Below, piece by piece: positions 16,483 to 26,924 of a stretch of DNA of 64,000 bases (positions are counted from its first letter, which is position 1; the number at the start of each line of letters is the position of its first letter). The notes beneath the pieces are model-generated. The model ran no database searches and had not been told where the DNA came from. It saw only the letters and a program-made list of their open reading frames with translations. This DNA is from Pseudomonas alloputida. Lineage in GTDB: Bacteria; Pseudomonadota; Gammaproteobacteria; Pseudomonadales; Pseudomonadaceae. The translations under genes and the position numbers were made by a program. The stretch is from positions 2,825,501 through 2,889,500 of the forward strand of contig NZ_CP128540.1 in assembly GCF_021283545.2 (NCBI RefSeq), given 5' to 3'.

Positions 16483-17802
16483 ATGTTCGATTTCCATCGC
16501 AAGTCTGATTTGGCAGAAATCCAGCGCACCCGCCAGGCGTTGGCCGATGCGCAAGCCAAACTGGCCGCTATCGGCCGTTCCATGGCGATGATCGAGTTCG
16601 CCCCTGACGGTACTATTCTCGACGCCAACGAGCGCTTCTGCCAGGCCATGGGCTACAGCGCCGACGAGCTGCGTGGCAAGCACCACCGGCTGTTCTGTGA
16701 GCCGGACTATGCAAAAAGCGCCGAGTACCAGCAACTGTGGCGCGAGTTGGGGCAGGGCAAGGCTATCAGCGGTACGTTCGAGCGTATCGACAAGGCGGGG
16801 CGCGAGGTCTGGCTGGAAGCCAGCTACATGCCCGTGCTGGACGAGCACCGGCAAGTCACCAGCGTAATCAAGGTGGCGTCGGACATCACCCAGCGGGTGG
16901 TGCAGGAGCACGAGAGCGAAAGCCTGCTCAAGGCCATCAGCCGCTCCATGGCGGTGATCGAGTTCACCCCCCAAGGCCGGGTGATCAAGGCCAACCAGAA
17001 TTTTCTCGACACCATGGGCTACCGCCTCGATGAAGTGGTTGGCCGCCACCACGGGCTGTTTTGCCTGGCGCATGAACGCGAATCGGCCCAGTACCGAGAG
17101 TTCTGGGCTTCGCTGAATCGTGGCGAATACCACTCGCACCGCTTCGAACGCGTCAACAAGCAGGGCCAGACCGTTTTTCTGGAGGCCTCCTACAACCCGA
17201 TCTTCGACAGCAAGGGCCGCCTGTGCAAAGTGGTCAAGTTTGCCAGCGACATCACCCATCAGGTCTGCACCCAGCAAAGCGCCGCCCATGCCGCCCATGC
17301 CAGCTCGGTGCAGACCGATGCCTGCGCGCGCAAGGGGACCGAAGTGGTGCAGCAGGCGGTGCAGGTAATCGAGCAGATTTCCCAGGAGCTTAACGACGCT
17401 GCGCGCAGTATCGACGCGGTAAACAGGCAGTCGGATGTGATCGGGCAGATTGTGCTGACCATTCGGGGCATCGCCGACCAGACCAACCTGTTGGCCCTTA
17501 ATGCAGCCATCGAGGCAGCGCGTGCCGGCGAGCACGGGCGCGGCTTTGCCGTGGTGGCCGATGAGGTGCGCAACCTGGCCGCGCGAACCAGCAAGGCCAC
17601 CCTGGAAATCGTCGATGTGGTGCGGCAGAACCACGACCTGTCGCTATTGGCAGTGGCCAGCATGCAATCGAGCCTCAACCGCACCGGTCACGGCGTGGCG
17701 CTGGCCAATGAGGCGGGGACGGTGATCATGGAAATCCAGCAAGGCTCACGGCACGTCGTGGATGCCATCAGCCAGATAACCTCGACGCTGCAATTGCATT
17801 GA
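16483..17802 (+). CDS. Soluble PAS-PAS-methyl-accepting transducer, BdlA-like
   Basis: A 439-residue cytoplasmic chemoreceptor-like protein without membrane helices. Two PAS domains (about 17-125 and 137-245) share the phrases [26 protein letters not shown], both end in [18 protein letters not shown], and are followed by a short MCP signalling domain with the hairpin tip [20 protein letters not shown]. Start taken at 16483 (MFDFHRKS) with GGAG upstream. The layout matches BdlA, the biofilm-dispersion transducer of P. aeruginosa, and Aer-like proteins; which one cannot be decided here. Its last 35 bases overlap the convergent hybrid kinase gene. Confidence 0.88.
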   Translation: MFDFHRKSDLAEIQRTRQALADAQAKLAAIGRSMAMIEFAPDGTILDANERFCQAMGYSADELRGKHHRLFCEPDYAKSAEYQQLWRELGQGKAISGTFERIDKAGREVWLEASYMPVLDEHRQVTSVIKVASDITQRVVQEHESESLLKAISRSMAVIEFTPQGRVIKANQNFLDTMGYRLDEVVGRHHGLFCLAHERESAQYREFWASLNRGEYHSHRFERVNKQGQTVFLEASYNPIFDSKGRLCKVVKFASDITHQVCTQQSAAHAAHASSVQTDACARKGTEVVQQAVQVIEQISQELNDAARSIDAVNRQSDVIGQIVLTIRGIADQTNLLALNAAIEAARAGEHGRGFAVVADEVRNLAARTSKATLEIVDVVRQNHDLSLLAVASMQSSLNRTGHGVALANEAGTVIMEIQQGSRHVVDAISQITSTLQLH

Positions 17803-20800
17803 GCGCCTCGCGCATCTCGTCAAGCAGTGCCTGCAGGCTGACTTGCAGTTGCGCGCGCTGTTCGACGGTCGGCAGCCCTTTTGCGTGGGCGTGCTCGATA
17901 GCTTCACAGTCTTTGACCACAGTGCGCACCCTGATCATTTTGGCGCCACCCTTGATGCGGTGGGCAAGGGCGCGCACGGTTTCATCAGGGGCGTCTGTTG
18001 ACAAGGCACGCAGGGCGGCCAGATCTTCACCGACGCTTATCGACAATTGCTCCAGCAAATGCCGCGTCAACTGTTCGTCGTCCTGGGTCAGGTGACGCAG
18101 TTCGGCCAGGTCGAACCCACTATGGAAAGGCTCCGGCGACGGCTGCTGAGGGCGCACCTGGGGCAGGTGGGTCTTGAGCGTGCGCAGACCAATCGGCTTG
18201 AACAGGCATTCGTCCATGCCGCTGGCCAGGCAGCGAGTACGCTCCTCGGCCTGGGCATTGGCGGTCACGCCAAGAATACGGCCTGCTGGCAGGCCGCGCT
18301 CGCCCTCCAGGCTGCGAATGCGCCGGGTGAGTTCATGCCCGTCCATGACCGGCATGCTGCAATCGGTGATCACCAGGTCGAAGCGCGCTTCCTGCCAGCG
18401 TGCAAGGGCGATCTCGCCATTCTCCGCCAGTGTCACATGGTGCCCCAGGGTTTGCAGTTGCCGTTCCAGCAAAAGCAGGTTGGCCGGGTAGTCGTCGACC
18501 ACCAAGATATTGAGCGGGCCGCTGTTACTTTCATGTGTGGTGAGTTGCGGGTCCGCTTGTGCCGGTGCTTCGCAGACAGGTAACCGAAGGCTGACTTGTA
18601 CCCGGGTGCCAACACCCTCGACGCTCTGAAGGCTCAGGGCGCCGCCCATCAGTTCGGCCAGGGTACGGCTGATGACCAACCCCAGGCCTGCCCCTTGACG
18701 TGCCCTCGGGCCATCGACCTGAACGAAGGCACTGAACAGCCTGGCCTGGTCGGCGGGGCTGATGCCGATGCCGGTGTCGCGCACATTCAGCTCGATAGCC
18801 AGAATGCCGTGGCCGGCAACTTTGGGCAGCAGCAGGCATGCCTGCACTTCACCACGGTCGGTGAACTTGATTGCGTTGCTGATCAGGTTGGACAGAATTT
18901 GCTTGAGTCGCAGTGGATCAGCCAGCACCCATACCGGCTCTGCAGGCAGCTCGCCGTGTAGATGCAACCCTTTGGCCCGGGCATTGCCTTCGAACACCCG
19001 CAGCGTGGCGCGCACCAGTTCGACCAGATTGGTGGGTACTGGCTGCAGGCTGATGTGCCCGGATTCGATGCGGGAAATGTCGAGAATATCGCCTATCAGC
19101 TCAAGCAGGCCAATGGCCGAATCATGGGCGGTCTGCAAGGTCTGGGCGTCGCTGCGGCCGCTGCGGCTATCTTCCAGGGCCAGTTCCAGCAGACCGATCA
19201 CGGCATTCATCGGGGTGCGGATCTCATGGCTCATGGTGGCCAGGAAGGTGCTTTTGGTCTGGCTGGCCTGTTCGGCATCGTCCTTGGCCTGGCGTAACTG
19301 TTCCAGCAGCCCGCGGCTCAGCGCGAGCTGTGCCTGAAGCGCGTGCTGTGCCTCGGTGCGCTGGTTGATCAGCTTGCGCAGGTAACTGTTCCAGAACACC
19401 ACCCCGGCCAGCAGCAGGGCCGACAGCACCAGCACCTGCAAAGCCAGGGTGCGGTAGTCGCGCCAGGGGCTGTCGCTCACCAGTGTGCTGGTGCGCCAGC
19501 GGTTGATCAACTGGTCCAGTTCTTCAGGTGGAATGCTTAGCAGCGCCTTGTCGAGAATGGCCTGCAATTGGGGCTGGTCGGCGGCTACGGCAAAGGCGGC
19601 AATGGCCGGAGCGTCGTCGAGCATGTTGGCGATGCGCAAACGGTCCTTGAACACATGGCTGATGTAATAGGCAGCATTGATATGGCTGCTCAGGGCCGCG
19701 TCGGCAACACCGTTGGCCACGGCCTCCATCTGGCCCAGTGGGTTGTCAACTTCGACTATCTCGGCCTGCGGGTATCGCTGTTGCAAAACGGCCTGCTGCG
19801 GTGAGCCGCGCACCAAGGCGATGCGCTTGCCATCCAGGGCCTTGGCCTGTGCAGGTGATTCACCGTCGTTGCGGGTAACAAGCACGCGCGGGCTGACCAG
19901 GTAGGGGCGGGTGTAGCGCAGTTGCTTCAAGCGGTCGGCACCATAGCCCAGCGCCCCGATCATCTGTGCCTCGCCCCGCACCAGGCGGTCGATCATGGCC
20001 TGCGATGAAGCACTCTCGACGGGTGTGAACTGCAGCCCCGTGCGCAGCGAGATCTGCTTGAGCAGGTCCAGGGTGATCCCGCTAGGGCGGTGCTGAGCAT
20101 CGTTGAACGTCAACGGTGCCAGCGAGGTATTGACCAGTACGCTGATAGTGGGGTGGGCGGTGATCCAGGATTCTTCTTCTTCGCTCAAGGCGGTGAGGTG
20201 GCGCTGCAGCAGCAGGCTGGTGTTACCACTGCTCCAGCGGCGCAGAATGTTCAGGCGTTCACTTTCGCTTATGCGTGACAGCGCCTTGTCCACCAGCCGA
20301 TGCAGGCGCGGGTTGTCGCTGGCGATGGCGAAGGCAAAAGCCTCTGGGGCCAGTTGGGAGAAATGGTCGATTTTCAACGTGCCCTGAAAGCTTTTGCCGA
20401 TCATGTAGTCAGTGCTGATGGCATCGCCCAGATAGGCGTCTGCCTCGCCCAGCGCCACGGCAGCGAGCCCGGCCAGGGTCGAGCGGTACAGGCTCAGTTG
20501 CGCCTTGGGGTACAGTGTGCGAACGCTGACGGCCGGCAGGTAGTGATCGACCATCGCCAGGCGCAGGCCGGCGAGCTCGGGCGTACTTTTCAAGCTGCGC
20601 CCTTCACGGGTGACGATCACTGGCAGGTCGTCGGCATAGGGGGTGCTGAGGCTTAGCTGGGCGTCCGCCGCCTCGAAGGCGTTGGAGCTACCCAACAAGT
20701 CGATACGGCCATCACGCAGGGCAGTGATGGCCTCGTGACGGCTGTCAAAACGACGTACTTCAATGGGGATGTCCAGCTGTTCGCCGATGATGCCGGCGTA

Positions 20801-21049
20801 GTCTGCGCTCAGTCCCTCATAGTCATGCTGGCTGACGTTGATTTCGAACGGGGGGTAATCGGGGCGCGCACTGCCCATTACCAGGCGTTCGCGTTGTTTC
20901 AGCCAGTGGCGATCATCGCCGGATAACGTCAGTGGGGCAGCGGCACTGATCGAGCGCGCCAGCAGATGGCGTGGTTCACTGCTGGCCTGCAGTTCCGTGG
21001 AGTTGGCCAGACCGATAGCCAGAAGGACGCTCGCCAGCAACTGTTTCAT
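17768..21049 (-). CDS. BvgS-like hybrid histidine kinase
   Basis: A 1093-residue unorthodox kinase. Order of domains: signal peptide; two tandem periplasmic SBP_bac_3 Venus-flytrap domains (about 50-280 and 290-530); one membrane helix ([20 protein letters not shown]); coiled linker; HisKA ([18 protein letters not shown]); HATPase ([30 protein letters not shown]); receiver ([12 protein letters not shown], phospho-acceptor in [11 protein letters not shown]); and C-terminal Hpt with [14 protein letters not shown]. This is the full BvgS/EvgS phosphorelay without the extra cytoplasmic PAS. The response regulator gene lies 13 nt upstream in the same operon and is its likely partner. Confidence 0.95.
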   Translation of the reverse strand: MKQLLASVLLAIGLANSTELQASSEPRHLLARSISAAAPLTLSGDDRHWLKQRERLVMGSARPDYPPFEINVSQHDYEGLSADYAGIIGEQLDIPIEVRRFDSRHEAITALRDGRIDLLGSSNAFEAADAQLSLSTPYADDLPVIVTREGRSLKSTPELAGLRLAMVDHYLPAVSVRTLYPKAQLSLYRSTLAGLAAVALGEADAYLGDAISTDYMIGKSFQGTLKIDHFSQLAPEAFAFAIASDNPRLHRLVDKALSRISESERLNILRRWSSGNTSLLLQRHLTALSEEEESWITAHPTISVLVNTSLAPLTFNDAQHRPSGITLDLLKQISLRTGLQFTPVESASSQAMIDRLVRGEAQMIGALGYGADRLKQLRYTRPYLVSPRVLVTRNDGESPAQAKALDGKRIALVRGSPQQAVLQQRYPQAEIVEVDNPLGQMEAVANGVADAALSSHINAAYYISHVFKDRLRIANMLDDAPAIAAFAVAADQPQLQAILDKALLSIPPEELDQLINRWRTSTLVSDSPWRDYRTLALQVLVLSALLLAGVVFWNSYLRKLINQRTEAQHALQAQLALSRGLLEQLRQAKDDAEQASQTKSTFLATMSHEIRTPMNAVIGLLELALEDSRSGRSDAQTLQTAHDSAIGLLELIGDILDISRIESGHISLQPVPTNLVELVRATLRVFEGNARAKGLHLHGELPAEPVWVLADPLRLKQILSNLISNAIKFTDRGEVQACLLLPKVAGHGILAIELNVRDTGIGISPADQARLFSAFVQVDGPRARQGAGLGLVISRTLAELMGGALSLQSVEGVGTRVQVSLRLPVCEAPAQADPQLTTHESNSGPLNILVVDDYPANLLLLERQLQTLGHHVTLAENGEIALARWQEARFDLVITDCSMPVMDGHELTRRIRSLEGERGLPAGRILGVTANAQAEERTRCLASGMDECLFKPIGLRTLKTHLPQVRPQQPSPEPFHSGFDLAELRHLTQDDEQLTRHLLEQLSISVGEDLAALRALSTDAPDETVRALAHRIKGGAKMIRVRTVVKDCEAIEHAHAKGLPTVEQRAQLQVSLQALLDEMREALNAIAASRLSG

Positions 21050-21062
21050 GGCAGCCGAGCGC

Positions 21063-21677
21063 TCAATAGACGCTGTTGCGCTTGGCCAGGTCGACCATTT
21101 CCACCAGTGACTCGGTCTTGAGCTTTTCCATGATACGGCCCCGGTAGGTGCTGATGGTCTTGGCGCTGAGGTTCATGCAAGTGCCGATGTTCTTGTTGTT
21201 CTCGCCGCGCGCGAGGCGCCGCAGCACTTCCATTTCTCGGTTGGAGAGACTGGCCAGGCGCACTGGCTCGCTCTCCAGCGAGTTGCTGTTGACCGACATT
21301 TGCGGAAAGGTCGAATAACCTTTGGTCAGGGCCTTGAGGGCGAACAGCAGGGCCTCGTGGTCCTCTTCCTTGGTGACGAAGGCACCTATCCCGGCATCCA
21401 GGCAGCGACGCACATACAGATCGGTGGCCTGGCCGGTCAGCACCATGATCTTCGGTACCGGCTCCAGGCTCTGCAATCGCTTGATGACTTCCATGCCGTC
21501 CAGGCCGGGCAGGCCGATGTCGAGAATGACTACGTCCGGGCGCAGTTCGCGGGCTACCTGAGCCACTTCACTGCCATTGCCGACCTCGCCGATGACATGG
21601 AAGCGCTCGCGCTCGAGCAGTAGGCGCAACGACAGCCGGACAATAGGGTGGTCGTCGACGATCAGCACGGTTGTCAT
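21063..21677 (-). CDS. BvgA-like NarL/FixJ response regulator
   Basis: A 204-residue regulator: receiver with LIVDDHPIVRLSLRLLLE, phospho-acceptor Asp in DVVILDIGLPGLDGMEV, and a LuxR-type helix-turn-helix (LSNREMEVLRRLARGENNKNIG...LSAKTISTYRGRIMEKL). Start at 21677 (MTTVLIVDDHP) has GGAG; the longer frame to 21719 is not supported. First gene of an operon with the hybrid kinase, matching the bvgA-bvgS order. Confidence 0.94.
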   Translation of the reverse strand: MTTVLIVDDHPIVRLSLRLLLERERFHVIGEVGNGSEVAQVARELRPDVVILDIGLPGLDGMEVIKRLQSLEPVPKIMVLTGQATDLYVRRCLDAGIGAFVTKEEDHEALLFALKALTKGYSTFPQMSVNSNSLESEPVRLASLSNREMEVLRRLARGENNKNIGTCMNLSAKTISTYRGRIMEKLKTESLVEMVDLAKRNSVY

Positions 21678-21898
21678 GAGGAAAACTCCTGTAGGGATGT
21701 GGTCCGCTTCCTGGAACACTCAGGAATACGTCTGCAAGTGGGGTTATCGGAAGCGCTGCACGATACGACCATTCCCGAGGTTTGGTAATGCCGAGTATAG
21801 AAGTGTTGAAATCCCCAGTGCTTATTGTTGAAAAGTCCTACAAGAAACAGGAAAGACATCACCCTGAAACAGCGGTGATGCCGGTGCTTTGCAGTTGT

Positions 21899-22141
21899 TC
21901 AGGCGCAGGCAGCGTGCGGTTTGTGTATCCGCAGCGTGGAGGCAGGGTTGTTGGCCAATGCCTGACCGACCCGCGTCGGACGGGCTACCAACTGCCCGGT
22001 ACAATTCGGGCAGCGGCCTTGGAAGCGGGTTTCGGCACAGGCACGGCAGAACGTGCATTCGAAGGAGCAGATCATGACGTCGGGGCTGTCACCCGGCAGG
22101 TCGGCATCACAGCACTCGCAGTTGGGGCGTAGTTCCAGCAT
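21899..22141 (-). CDS. DUF1272 small zinc-ribbon-like protein
   Basis: An 80-residue protein starting MLELRPNCECCD, with cysteine pairs CECC, CSFECTFCRAC and CPNC arranged like a zinc ribbon; this is the DUF1272 pattern. The second ATG (22141) is preferred over 22147 because GGAG then lies 8 nt away. Function unknown in the family. The gene stands alone between the response regulator and cobM. Confidence 0.85.
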   Translation of the reverse strand: MLELRPNCECCDADLPGDSPDVMICSFECTFCRACAETRFQGRCPNCTGQLVARPTRVGQALANNPASTLRIHKPHAACA

Positions 22142-22207
22142 GGGCATGACTCCTGTTCGCAGGCGGGAACCCGGAGTCTGCTACGCCCGAGGCAAGGCTG
22201 GCAATGT

Positions 22208-22960
22208 TCAGTCGCCAGGTCGGTACAGGTGGGCATGCCCGGCACGGTACAACGCCGATTCGGCGAACGGTGTATCCCCCAGGACGTGGCCTACCAGAAT
22301 CAGCGCCGTGCGCCGGAAATCCTTGGCCGCTACGCGTTCGACGATATCGCCGAGGTTGCCGCACACCCAATCCTGGTCTGGCCAGGTGGCCCGATGCACC
22401 ACCGCAACCGGGCAGTGCGCGCCGTAGTGCGGCATCAACTCAGCGACAATGCGCGACAGGTGCTTGACCCCCAGATGAATTGCCAGGGTGCTGCCATGGC
22501 GCGCCAGGTCACCCAACTGCTCACCCGGCGGCATGGGCGAGCTGTCGCCATAGCGGGTGAGGATCACGGTCTGCGCCACTTGAGGCAACGTCAGCTCGCA
22601 GCCGAGCAGGGCGGCGCTCGCTGCCGTGGCGGTAACGCCGGGGATGATCTGGTAATCGATGCCCAGCGCTTGCAGGTGGCGAATCTGCTCACCGATGGCG
22701 CCGTACAGGCTGGGGTCGCCGCTGTGCACCCGGGCCACATCCTGACCTTTTTCATGTGCGCTGCGCATGGCGGCGATGATCTGTTCCAGGTGCAGTTCGG
22801 CGCTGTTGATCACGGTTTCGGCCTGGTGGCCTTCGAGCACGGCGGCGGGTACCAGTGAACCGGCATAAATGATCACCGGGCACTGGCGAATCAGCCGTTG
22901 GCCCTTGACCGTGATCAGCTCCGGGTCGCCGGGGCCGGCACCGATAAAGTAGATGGTCAT
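22208..22960 (-). CDS. cobM: Precorrin-4 C11-methyltransferase
   Basis: SAM-dependent methylation of precorrin-4 at C11 in aerobic cobalamin synthesis. 250 residues, MTIYFIGAGPGDPELITVKG with the GAGPGDPELIT motif of the tetrapyrrole methylase family, VARVHSGDPSLYGAIGEQ, and a late PVAVVHRATWPDQ segment typical of CobM/CbiF. Downstream of cobE and the cbt genes, probably one transcript under the B12 riboswitch. Confidence 0.94.
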   Translation of the reverse strand: MTIYFIGAGPGDPELITVKGQRLIRQCPVIIYAGSLVPAAVLEGHQAETVINSAELHLEQIIAAMRSAHEKGQDVARVHSGDPSLYGAIGEQIRHLQALGIDYQIIPGVTATAASAALLGCELTLPQVAQTVILTRYGDSSPMPPGEQLGDLARHGSTLAIHLGVKHLSRIVAELMPHYGAHCPVAVVHRATWPDQDWVCGNLGDIVERVAAKDFRRTALILVGHVLGDTPFAESALYRAGHAHLYRPGD

Positions 22961-22994
22961 GCAAAGTCCTGGCAAGAAAGAGGGGGCGAAACGC

Positions 22995-23384
22995 TCAGCA
23001 GGCCAGGGCGAGCGTCGCCGGGCCCAGTACCTGGCGCGTCAGCAGCAGCCTGGCCGTACCCTGCCGCTGGCTGGCCAGGGCCAGAGCCGCGCTTTCGGCT
23101 ACGCCCCAGCAGCCACTGTGCCGGTGAGCAACGGCGGAACGGTGGCTGAGCAGTGGTTCATAGGGTTGCAGTTGCGCGCCATGGTACAGCACCAACGGCA
23201 AACCGAGGTGTTCTGCCAGTTGCAACAAGCCGGGCTCGTCGGCCTTCAGGCTGATGCTTGCGATACCGCGCAGGTCAGCCAATGCCAGGCCCTGTTTGTC
23301 CAGGGCCTGGCACAGCAAGCGTTGCAAGGTATCCGCCGGGCAACCCCGGCGGCAGCCAAAACCGGCATAGAAGGCAGGCATCAA
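22995..23384 (-). CDS. cobE: CobE / CbiG C-terminal domain protein
   Basis: A 129-residue protein of the CobE/GbiG family: YAGFGCRRGCPADTLQRLL near the N-terminus and RSAVAHRHSGCWGVAESAAL later. In aerobic B12 synthesis CobE is an accessory protein of unclear exact role. The start overlaps the cbtA stop by 4 nt (ATGA). Members are usually 120-150 residues, so it is complete. Confidence 0.88.
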   Translation of the reverse strand: MMPAFYAGFGCRRGCPADTLQRLLCQALDKQGLALADLRGIASISLKADEPGLLQLAEHLGLPLVLYHGAQLQPYEPLLSHRSAVAHRHSGCWGVAESAALALASQRQGTARLLLTRQVLGPATLALAC

Positions 23385-24067
23385 GCCTGGCTGGAACGGC
23401 GGAACAGCCAGGCGCTGAGCAGGCCCAAGGCCAGCCAGAAGGCGGCGTTGGTCAGCCAGGAGGCGACTTTGAACTGGGTTTCCAATGCTTCAGGGGCCAG
23501 GCTTTCGTGCACCTCGGGTTGCGGTGCACCGATTACATGGGGAATGACCAGCAGCACGGCGCCCAGCGCCTTCAGCAGCCAGTGGCGGGCGAACACCAGC
23601 AAGGCCAGGCCCAGCGCTGTGGCACTGGCTGTACCGACCCACCAGGTTTGGCGTTGCCCCAGGTCGGCGGCCGCCGTACCCGGCAGTTCTGGTGGCAAGC
23701 CCAGGGTTGGGGCCAGGCAGAACACGGCGAAGCCAGCCAACCCCCACAATGCGCCGGTGGCGGCGCGTTTGGGCTCGCGAAGGCTGTACAGGGCGGCGAG
23801 GATCAGGGCGAAGCCGACCGCAACCACCAGGTTACCGCCTGTGGTGGACAGCACGCGCTGCCAGCCGTCTTCCGGCGACCAGGCTTCGGCGCTGTGTTCA
23901 TGAGCGGCAACTTCGCTGCCGTGTTCGTGGTGCACGGCCGGGGCCGAGGACTCGTAGGTTTCCGCCTCCAGAATCAGCGGAGCCACCCAGAAGCTTTGCA
24001 GCAAGGTCAGCAACAGGGCTGCAAGGAGCCCGCTGAAGCCCGCAGTACGGGCAATGCGCGTGATCAT
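23381..24067 (-). CDS. cbtA: CbtA cobalt transporter subunit
   Basis: A 228-residue membrane protein with five to six predicted helices and the His-rich periplasmic segment VHHEHGSEVAAHEHSAEAW near residues 46-64. This is the CbtA family, predicted from riboswitch association to import cobalt for cobalamin. It begins MITRIARTAGFSGLLAALLL and is preceded by cbtB. Confidence 0.92.
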   Translation of the reverse strand: MITRIARTAGFSGLLAALLLTLLQSFWVAPLILEAETYESSAPAVHHEHGSEVAAHEHSAEAWSPEDGWQRVLSTTGGNLVVAVGFALILAALYSLREPKRAATGALWGLAGFAVFCLAPTLGLPPELPGTAAADLGQRQTWWVGTASATALGLALLVFARHWLLKALGAVLLVIPHVIGAPQPEVHESLAPEALETQFKVASWLTNAAFWLALGLLSAWLFRRSSQA

Positions 24068-24076
24068 CAGGCGTAC

Positions 24077-24265
24077 TCAGTGGCAGGGGAAGGCGGCGCT
24101 GTGGCGGGTGTCGTGGGCGGCGTTGTGCACGGCCTCGATGTGCGAGAACCCGGCAAAGTAGACCAGGCACAGACCCAGCAAGCTGGCACCGACGGCGATG
24201 GTTACACGCTGGCTGAGCGTAACGGGGGTAGCAAGGCTGTGTTGTTTGGCGCTGGTGACGGGCAT
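24077..24265 (-). CDS. cbtB: CbtB cobalt transporter subunit
   Basis: A 62-residue protein with one membrane helix (VTIAVGASLLGLCLVYFAGF) and a His-rich tail HNAAHDTRHSAAFPCH, the diagnostic CbtB ending thought to capture cobalt. Start at 24265 (MPVTSAKQ); the frame extends to 24367 but that would run into the riboswitch. First gene of the cbtBA-cobE-cobM unit. Confidence 0.92.
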   Translation of the reverse strand: MPVTSAKQHSLATPVTLSQRVTIAVGASLLGLCLVYFAGFSHIEAVHNAAHDTRHSAAFPCH

Positions 24266-24365
24266 GACGCGATCCTCTGCTTTTTGTGGGCAATAGGCGA
24301 GCGCGGCAGCCCCGGACGTGGTCGCCCAAGGGAATGCAACAGCGCCCGCCCACCGCGGGGTGTTC

Positions 24366-24570
24366 ATGAACGCCAGGCCGGTCTCCGGGCTTGCGAGGAA
24401 GAGCTGGGCTCCTGGAACGCGTCACCTTCCCATGCCGTACTACGAGGCACAGTGGTACAGACGCTTCACTCGCTTACCGTTGCGGGGGCAGCACCGGCAT
24501 TGTCCGGCCCTGCTGAAGGGCCTGGGACGCACCGGTTTCCCGTTTCACCCCCTGAGGGGCACCTGAACGC
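24366..24570 (-). promoter_or_regulatory. Cobalamin riboswitch (B12 element)
   Basis: On the minus strand the leader shows all B12-element landmarks: a 5' stem ending in gggaaaccggtgcg, the conserved core gctgcccccgcaacggtaag, and the B12 box agcccggagaccggcc near 24370-24390. It lies 100 nt upstream of cbtB and should switch off cobalt import and B12 genes when adenosylcobalamin is plentiful. The 435-bp gap 24266-24700 holds nothing else recognisable. Confidence 0.95.
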
Positions 24571-24700
24571 GAGGCATAAGGAGAGCATGGGGCGGGCTTG
24601 GCGTCAATGTCATACAGCGTGCGAGGCTGTCGAACAGCAGGTACGACAGGCTCAGGCCTGAAGTCTTCTTCCAGCAGGCAGAAGTGCAGAAACCGGGCGA

Positions 24701-25180
24701 TCACCCGCGGGCGAATGCCGCCAGCTTGTCGCCATCCAGCCGGTAGCGCACCCACTCATCCTGCGCCTCGGCCCCCAGTTTCTGGTAGAAGCCGATCGCT
24801 GGCTCGTTCCAGTCCAGCACACTCCATTCCAGGCGCCCACAGTTGTTCGCCACCGCTTCGCGGGCAATGTGCTGCAACAACTGCCGGCCGGCACCATCGC
24901 CGCGATGTTCGGGGGTTACGTACAGGTCTTCCAGATAGATGCCATTGCGCCCGAGCCAGGTCGAGTAGCTGTAGAAGTACACGGCAAAGCCGATTGCACG
25001 GCCATCACGCTCGCACATCAGGGCGTGCACAGTGCTGCCTTCGTCGAACAGGCTGTGCTCGATGTCGGCAAGGGTGGCGACCACCTCGTGGCGGGCGCGT
25101 TCGTACTCGGCGAGTTCGGTGATGAAGGTGAGGATCTGCTCGGCATCGGTACGCACGGCAGGGCGAAAGGTGAGGCTCAT
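24701..25180 (-). CDS. GNAT-family N-acetyltransferase
   Basis: A 159-residue acetyltransferase starting MSLTFRPAVRTDAEQIL. The acetyl-CoA loop is LYVTPEHRGDGAGRQLLQHI (near residues 90-110), followed by LEWSVLDWNEPAIGFYQKLGA, a pattern shared with the diamine/thialysine N-acetyltransferase branch. Substrate not inferable with confidence. Single gene, divergent from lysE. Confidence 0.88.
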   Translation of the reverse strand: MSLTFRPAVRTDAEQILTFITELAEYERARHEVVATLADIEHSLFDEGSTVHALMCERDGRAIGFAVYFYSYSTWLGRNGIYLEDLYVTPEHRGDGAGRQLLQHIAREAVANNCGRLEWSVLDWNEPAIGFYQKLGAEAQDEWVRYRLDGDKLAAFARG

Positions 25181-25304
25181 GGTGACGGCTTCCTTGGTCC
25201 GGATTGGCGATACAGTGATTTGTATCTGTGTAATTTAATCAAACTGTAACGGTCGCTGGGAGTGGCGGCTCCGGTAGTGTGACAGCACCTATAAAGAAAG
25301 TGGA

Positions 25305-25934
25305 ATGCCCGCCATGCTTGCCTCTGCCGACCTGCTGACTGCCTTTGTGCTGTTTGCCTTCGTATCGTCCATCACGCCTGGCCCCAACAACACCATGTTG
25401 CTGGCCTCGGGGGTGAACTTCGGCGTGCGCCGCTCGGTCCCTCATGCCTTGGGTATCAGTTTTGGTTTCATGATGATGGTGCTGGCCGTCGGCCTGGGGC
25501 TGGGTGAGGTATTCAAGGCCTGGCCACCCCTGTACACGGTGCTGCGCTACGCTGGCGCCGCCTATCTGCTTTACCTGGCCTGGAAGATCGCCACTTCCGG
25601 GCCGGTCGGCACGGCCGCGTCCAGTGCCCGCAAACCGCTGGGCTTCTGGGGTGCGGCGGCGTTCCAGTGGGTCAACCCCAAGGCTTGGGTGATGGCGGTA
25701 GGGGCGATTACCACCTACACGCCAGCGCAAGGCTATGTAACCAACGTGATCGTCATTGCGGCCTTGTTCGCTTTGGTCAACTTGCCCAGCGTGGGGGTAT
25801 GGGTGATGTTCGGCCGCGCCCTGCGCAACCTGTTGCAGAATTCGCGCTGGCTGATGCTGTTCAATGTCGTGATGGCCCTGTTGCTGGTGATTTCCCTGTA
25901 CCCGCTGCTGTTTGTAGAATCAGCGTTTTCCTGA
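25305..25934 (+). CDS. LysE-family amino-acid/metabolite exporter
   Basis: A 209-residue membrane protein with six helices and the LysE/RhtB signature SITPGPNNTMLLASGVNFG near residues 22-40, plus WVNPKAWVMAVGA. Likely exports an amino acid or related metabolite. The start may be the ATG at 25314 (MLASADLL), which has better spacing from the weak upstream purine run. Followed 21 nt later by the hydrolase gene. Confidence 0.9.
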   Translation: MPAMLASADLLTAFVLFAFVSSITPGPNNTMLLASGVNFGVRRSVPHALGISFGFMMMVLAVGLGLGEVFKAWPPLYTVLRYAGAAYLLYLAWKIATSGPVGTAASSARKPLGFWGAAAFQWVNPKAWVMAVGAITTYTPAQGYVTNVIVIAALFALVNLPSVGVWVMFGRALRNLLQNSRWLMLFNVVMALLLVISLYPLLFVESAFS

Positions 25935-25955
25935 CCCCGAGAGTACAGTAAGCCG

Positions 25956-26828
25956 ATGCAGTTGATTCCCTGGTCCCACGAATGCGCCGAAGGTTTCACC
26001 CTGCGTGGCTGGCGAACTCCGGCCAGTGGCAAACCGCTACTGCACTTTCTGCATGGCAATGGCTTCTGTTGCCTGGCCTACCAACCGTTGCTGATGCGCC
26101 TGGGCGAGCATTTCGACCTGTGGCTCTGCGACGTTCAGGGCCATGGGGACAGTGATCATGGTGGGGTGTTTCGCGGCTGGAACCGCACCGCTGCCCTGGC
26201 GGTTGAGGCCTTTCAGGGCGGACGTGGCGAGTATGGCGACGTACAGCGGTTTGCCGCAGGGCACAGCTTTGGTGGCGTGCTTACGGGGCTGATCCTGGGC
26301 AGTGAGCCGCAACTGTTCGCACGTGCCGTGCTGCTCGACCCGGTACTGTTCAGCCGACGCATGATCGGTGTGATGGGGGCGGCAGCCCTGGTCGGCCTGC
26401 ATCAGCGTCACGCCCTGGCCCGCAAGGCCGCCAGCCGCCGTAGCCACTGGCCCGATCGCGAGTCGGCGTTGGCCTCGCTGGAAGGGCGCGGCATCTTCAA
26501 AGGCTGGACCCATGCGGCACTGCAGGCCTATGTCGAGCATGCCATCGGTGATTGTGGCGAGGCCGTGGTGCTCAAGTGCCGGCCCAGCCGTGAAGTGGAG
26601 ATCTTCAGCTCATTCCCTAAACGCATGTGGGCCAGTCTGGCCGCAATCAGGACGCCGACACGGGTGTTGTATGGCGAAGACACCTATCCCTTTGTGCCAC
26701 ATTCGGTAAATCGCCTGGCGCTGCTGAACCGCAATGTGACCGCACGGCAAGTTCCTGGTGGGCACTGTTTCATGCAGGAAGACCCGGCCATGGCGGCCGA
26801 GCAGGTGCTCGATTTCTTGCAGGGTTGA
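25956..26828 (+). CDS. Alpha/beta-hydrolase
   Basis: A 290-residue alpha/beta-fold hydrolase: oxyanion segment LHFLHGNGFC, nucleophile elbow FAAGHSFGGVL (Ser near residue 107), acidic residue in VLYGEDTYPF and catalytic His in VPGGHCFMQEDP. No signal peptide. Substrate unknown; probably co-transcribed with the LysE exporter. Confidence 0.88.
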   Translation: MQLIPWSHECAEGFTLRGWRTPASGKPLLHFLHGNGFCCLAYQPLLMRLGEHFDLWLCDVQGHGDSDHGGVFRGWNRTAALAVEAFQGGRGEYGDVQRFAAGHSFGGVLTGLILGSEPQLFARAVLLDPVLFSRRMIGVMGAAALVGLHQRHALARKAASRRSHWPDRESALASLEGRGIFKGWTHAALQAYVEHAIGDCGEAVVLKCRPSREVEIFSSFPKRMWASLAAIRTPTRVLYGEDTYPFVPHSVNRLALLNRNVTARQVPGGHCFMQEDPAMAAEQVLDFLQG

Positions 26829-26924
26829 CTGTTCTGCAGGTGGGACGATGCATGCCATTTCAGCCGTCTACCGCTTGATTGGCATCATTGATAAGGTTAC
26901 CTCAACCAAGTGAGGAGCCTTCTC

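Noticed and set aside
15547..17634. 695-residue minus-strand open frame across gntR and the PAS-MCP gene
   Set aside because: It spans two real genes and a REP-containing gap, which a true gene would not.
24545..24560. CCCCCTGAGGGG as a further copy of the C5/G5 palindrome
   Set aside because: It is the first stem of the cobalamin riboswitch.
24474..24755. Minus-strand frame overlapping the B12 riboswitch and GNAT 3' end
   Set aside because: It lies largely in the structured leader RNA; no ribosome site or domain.
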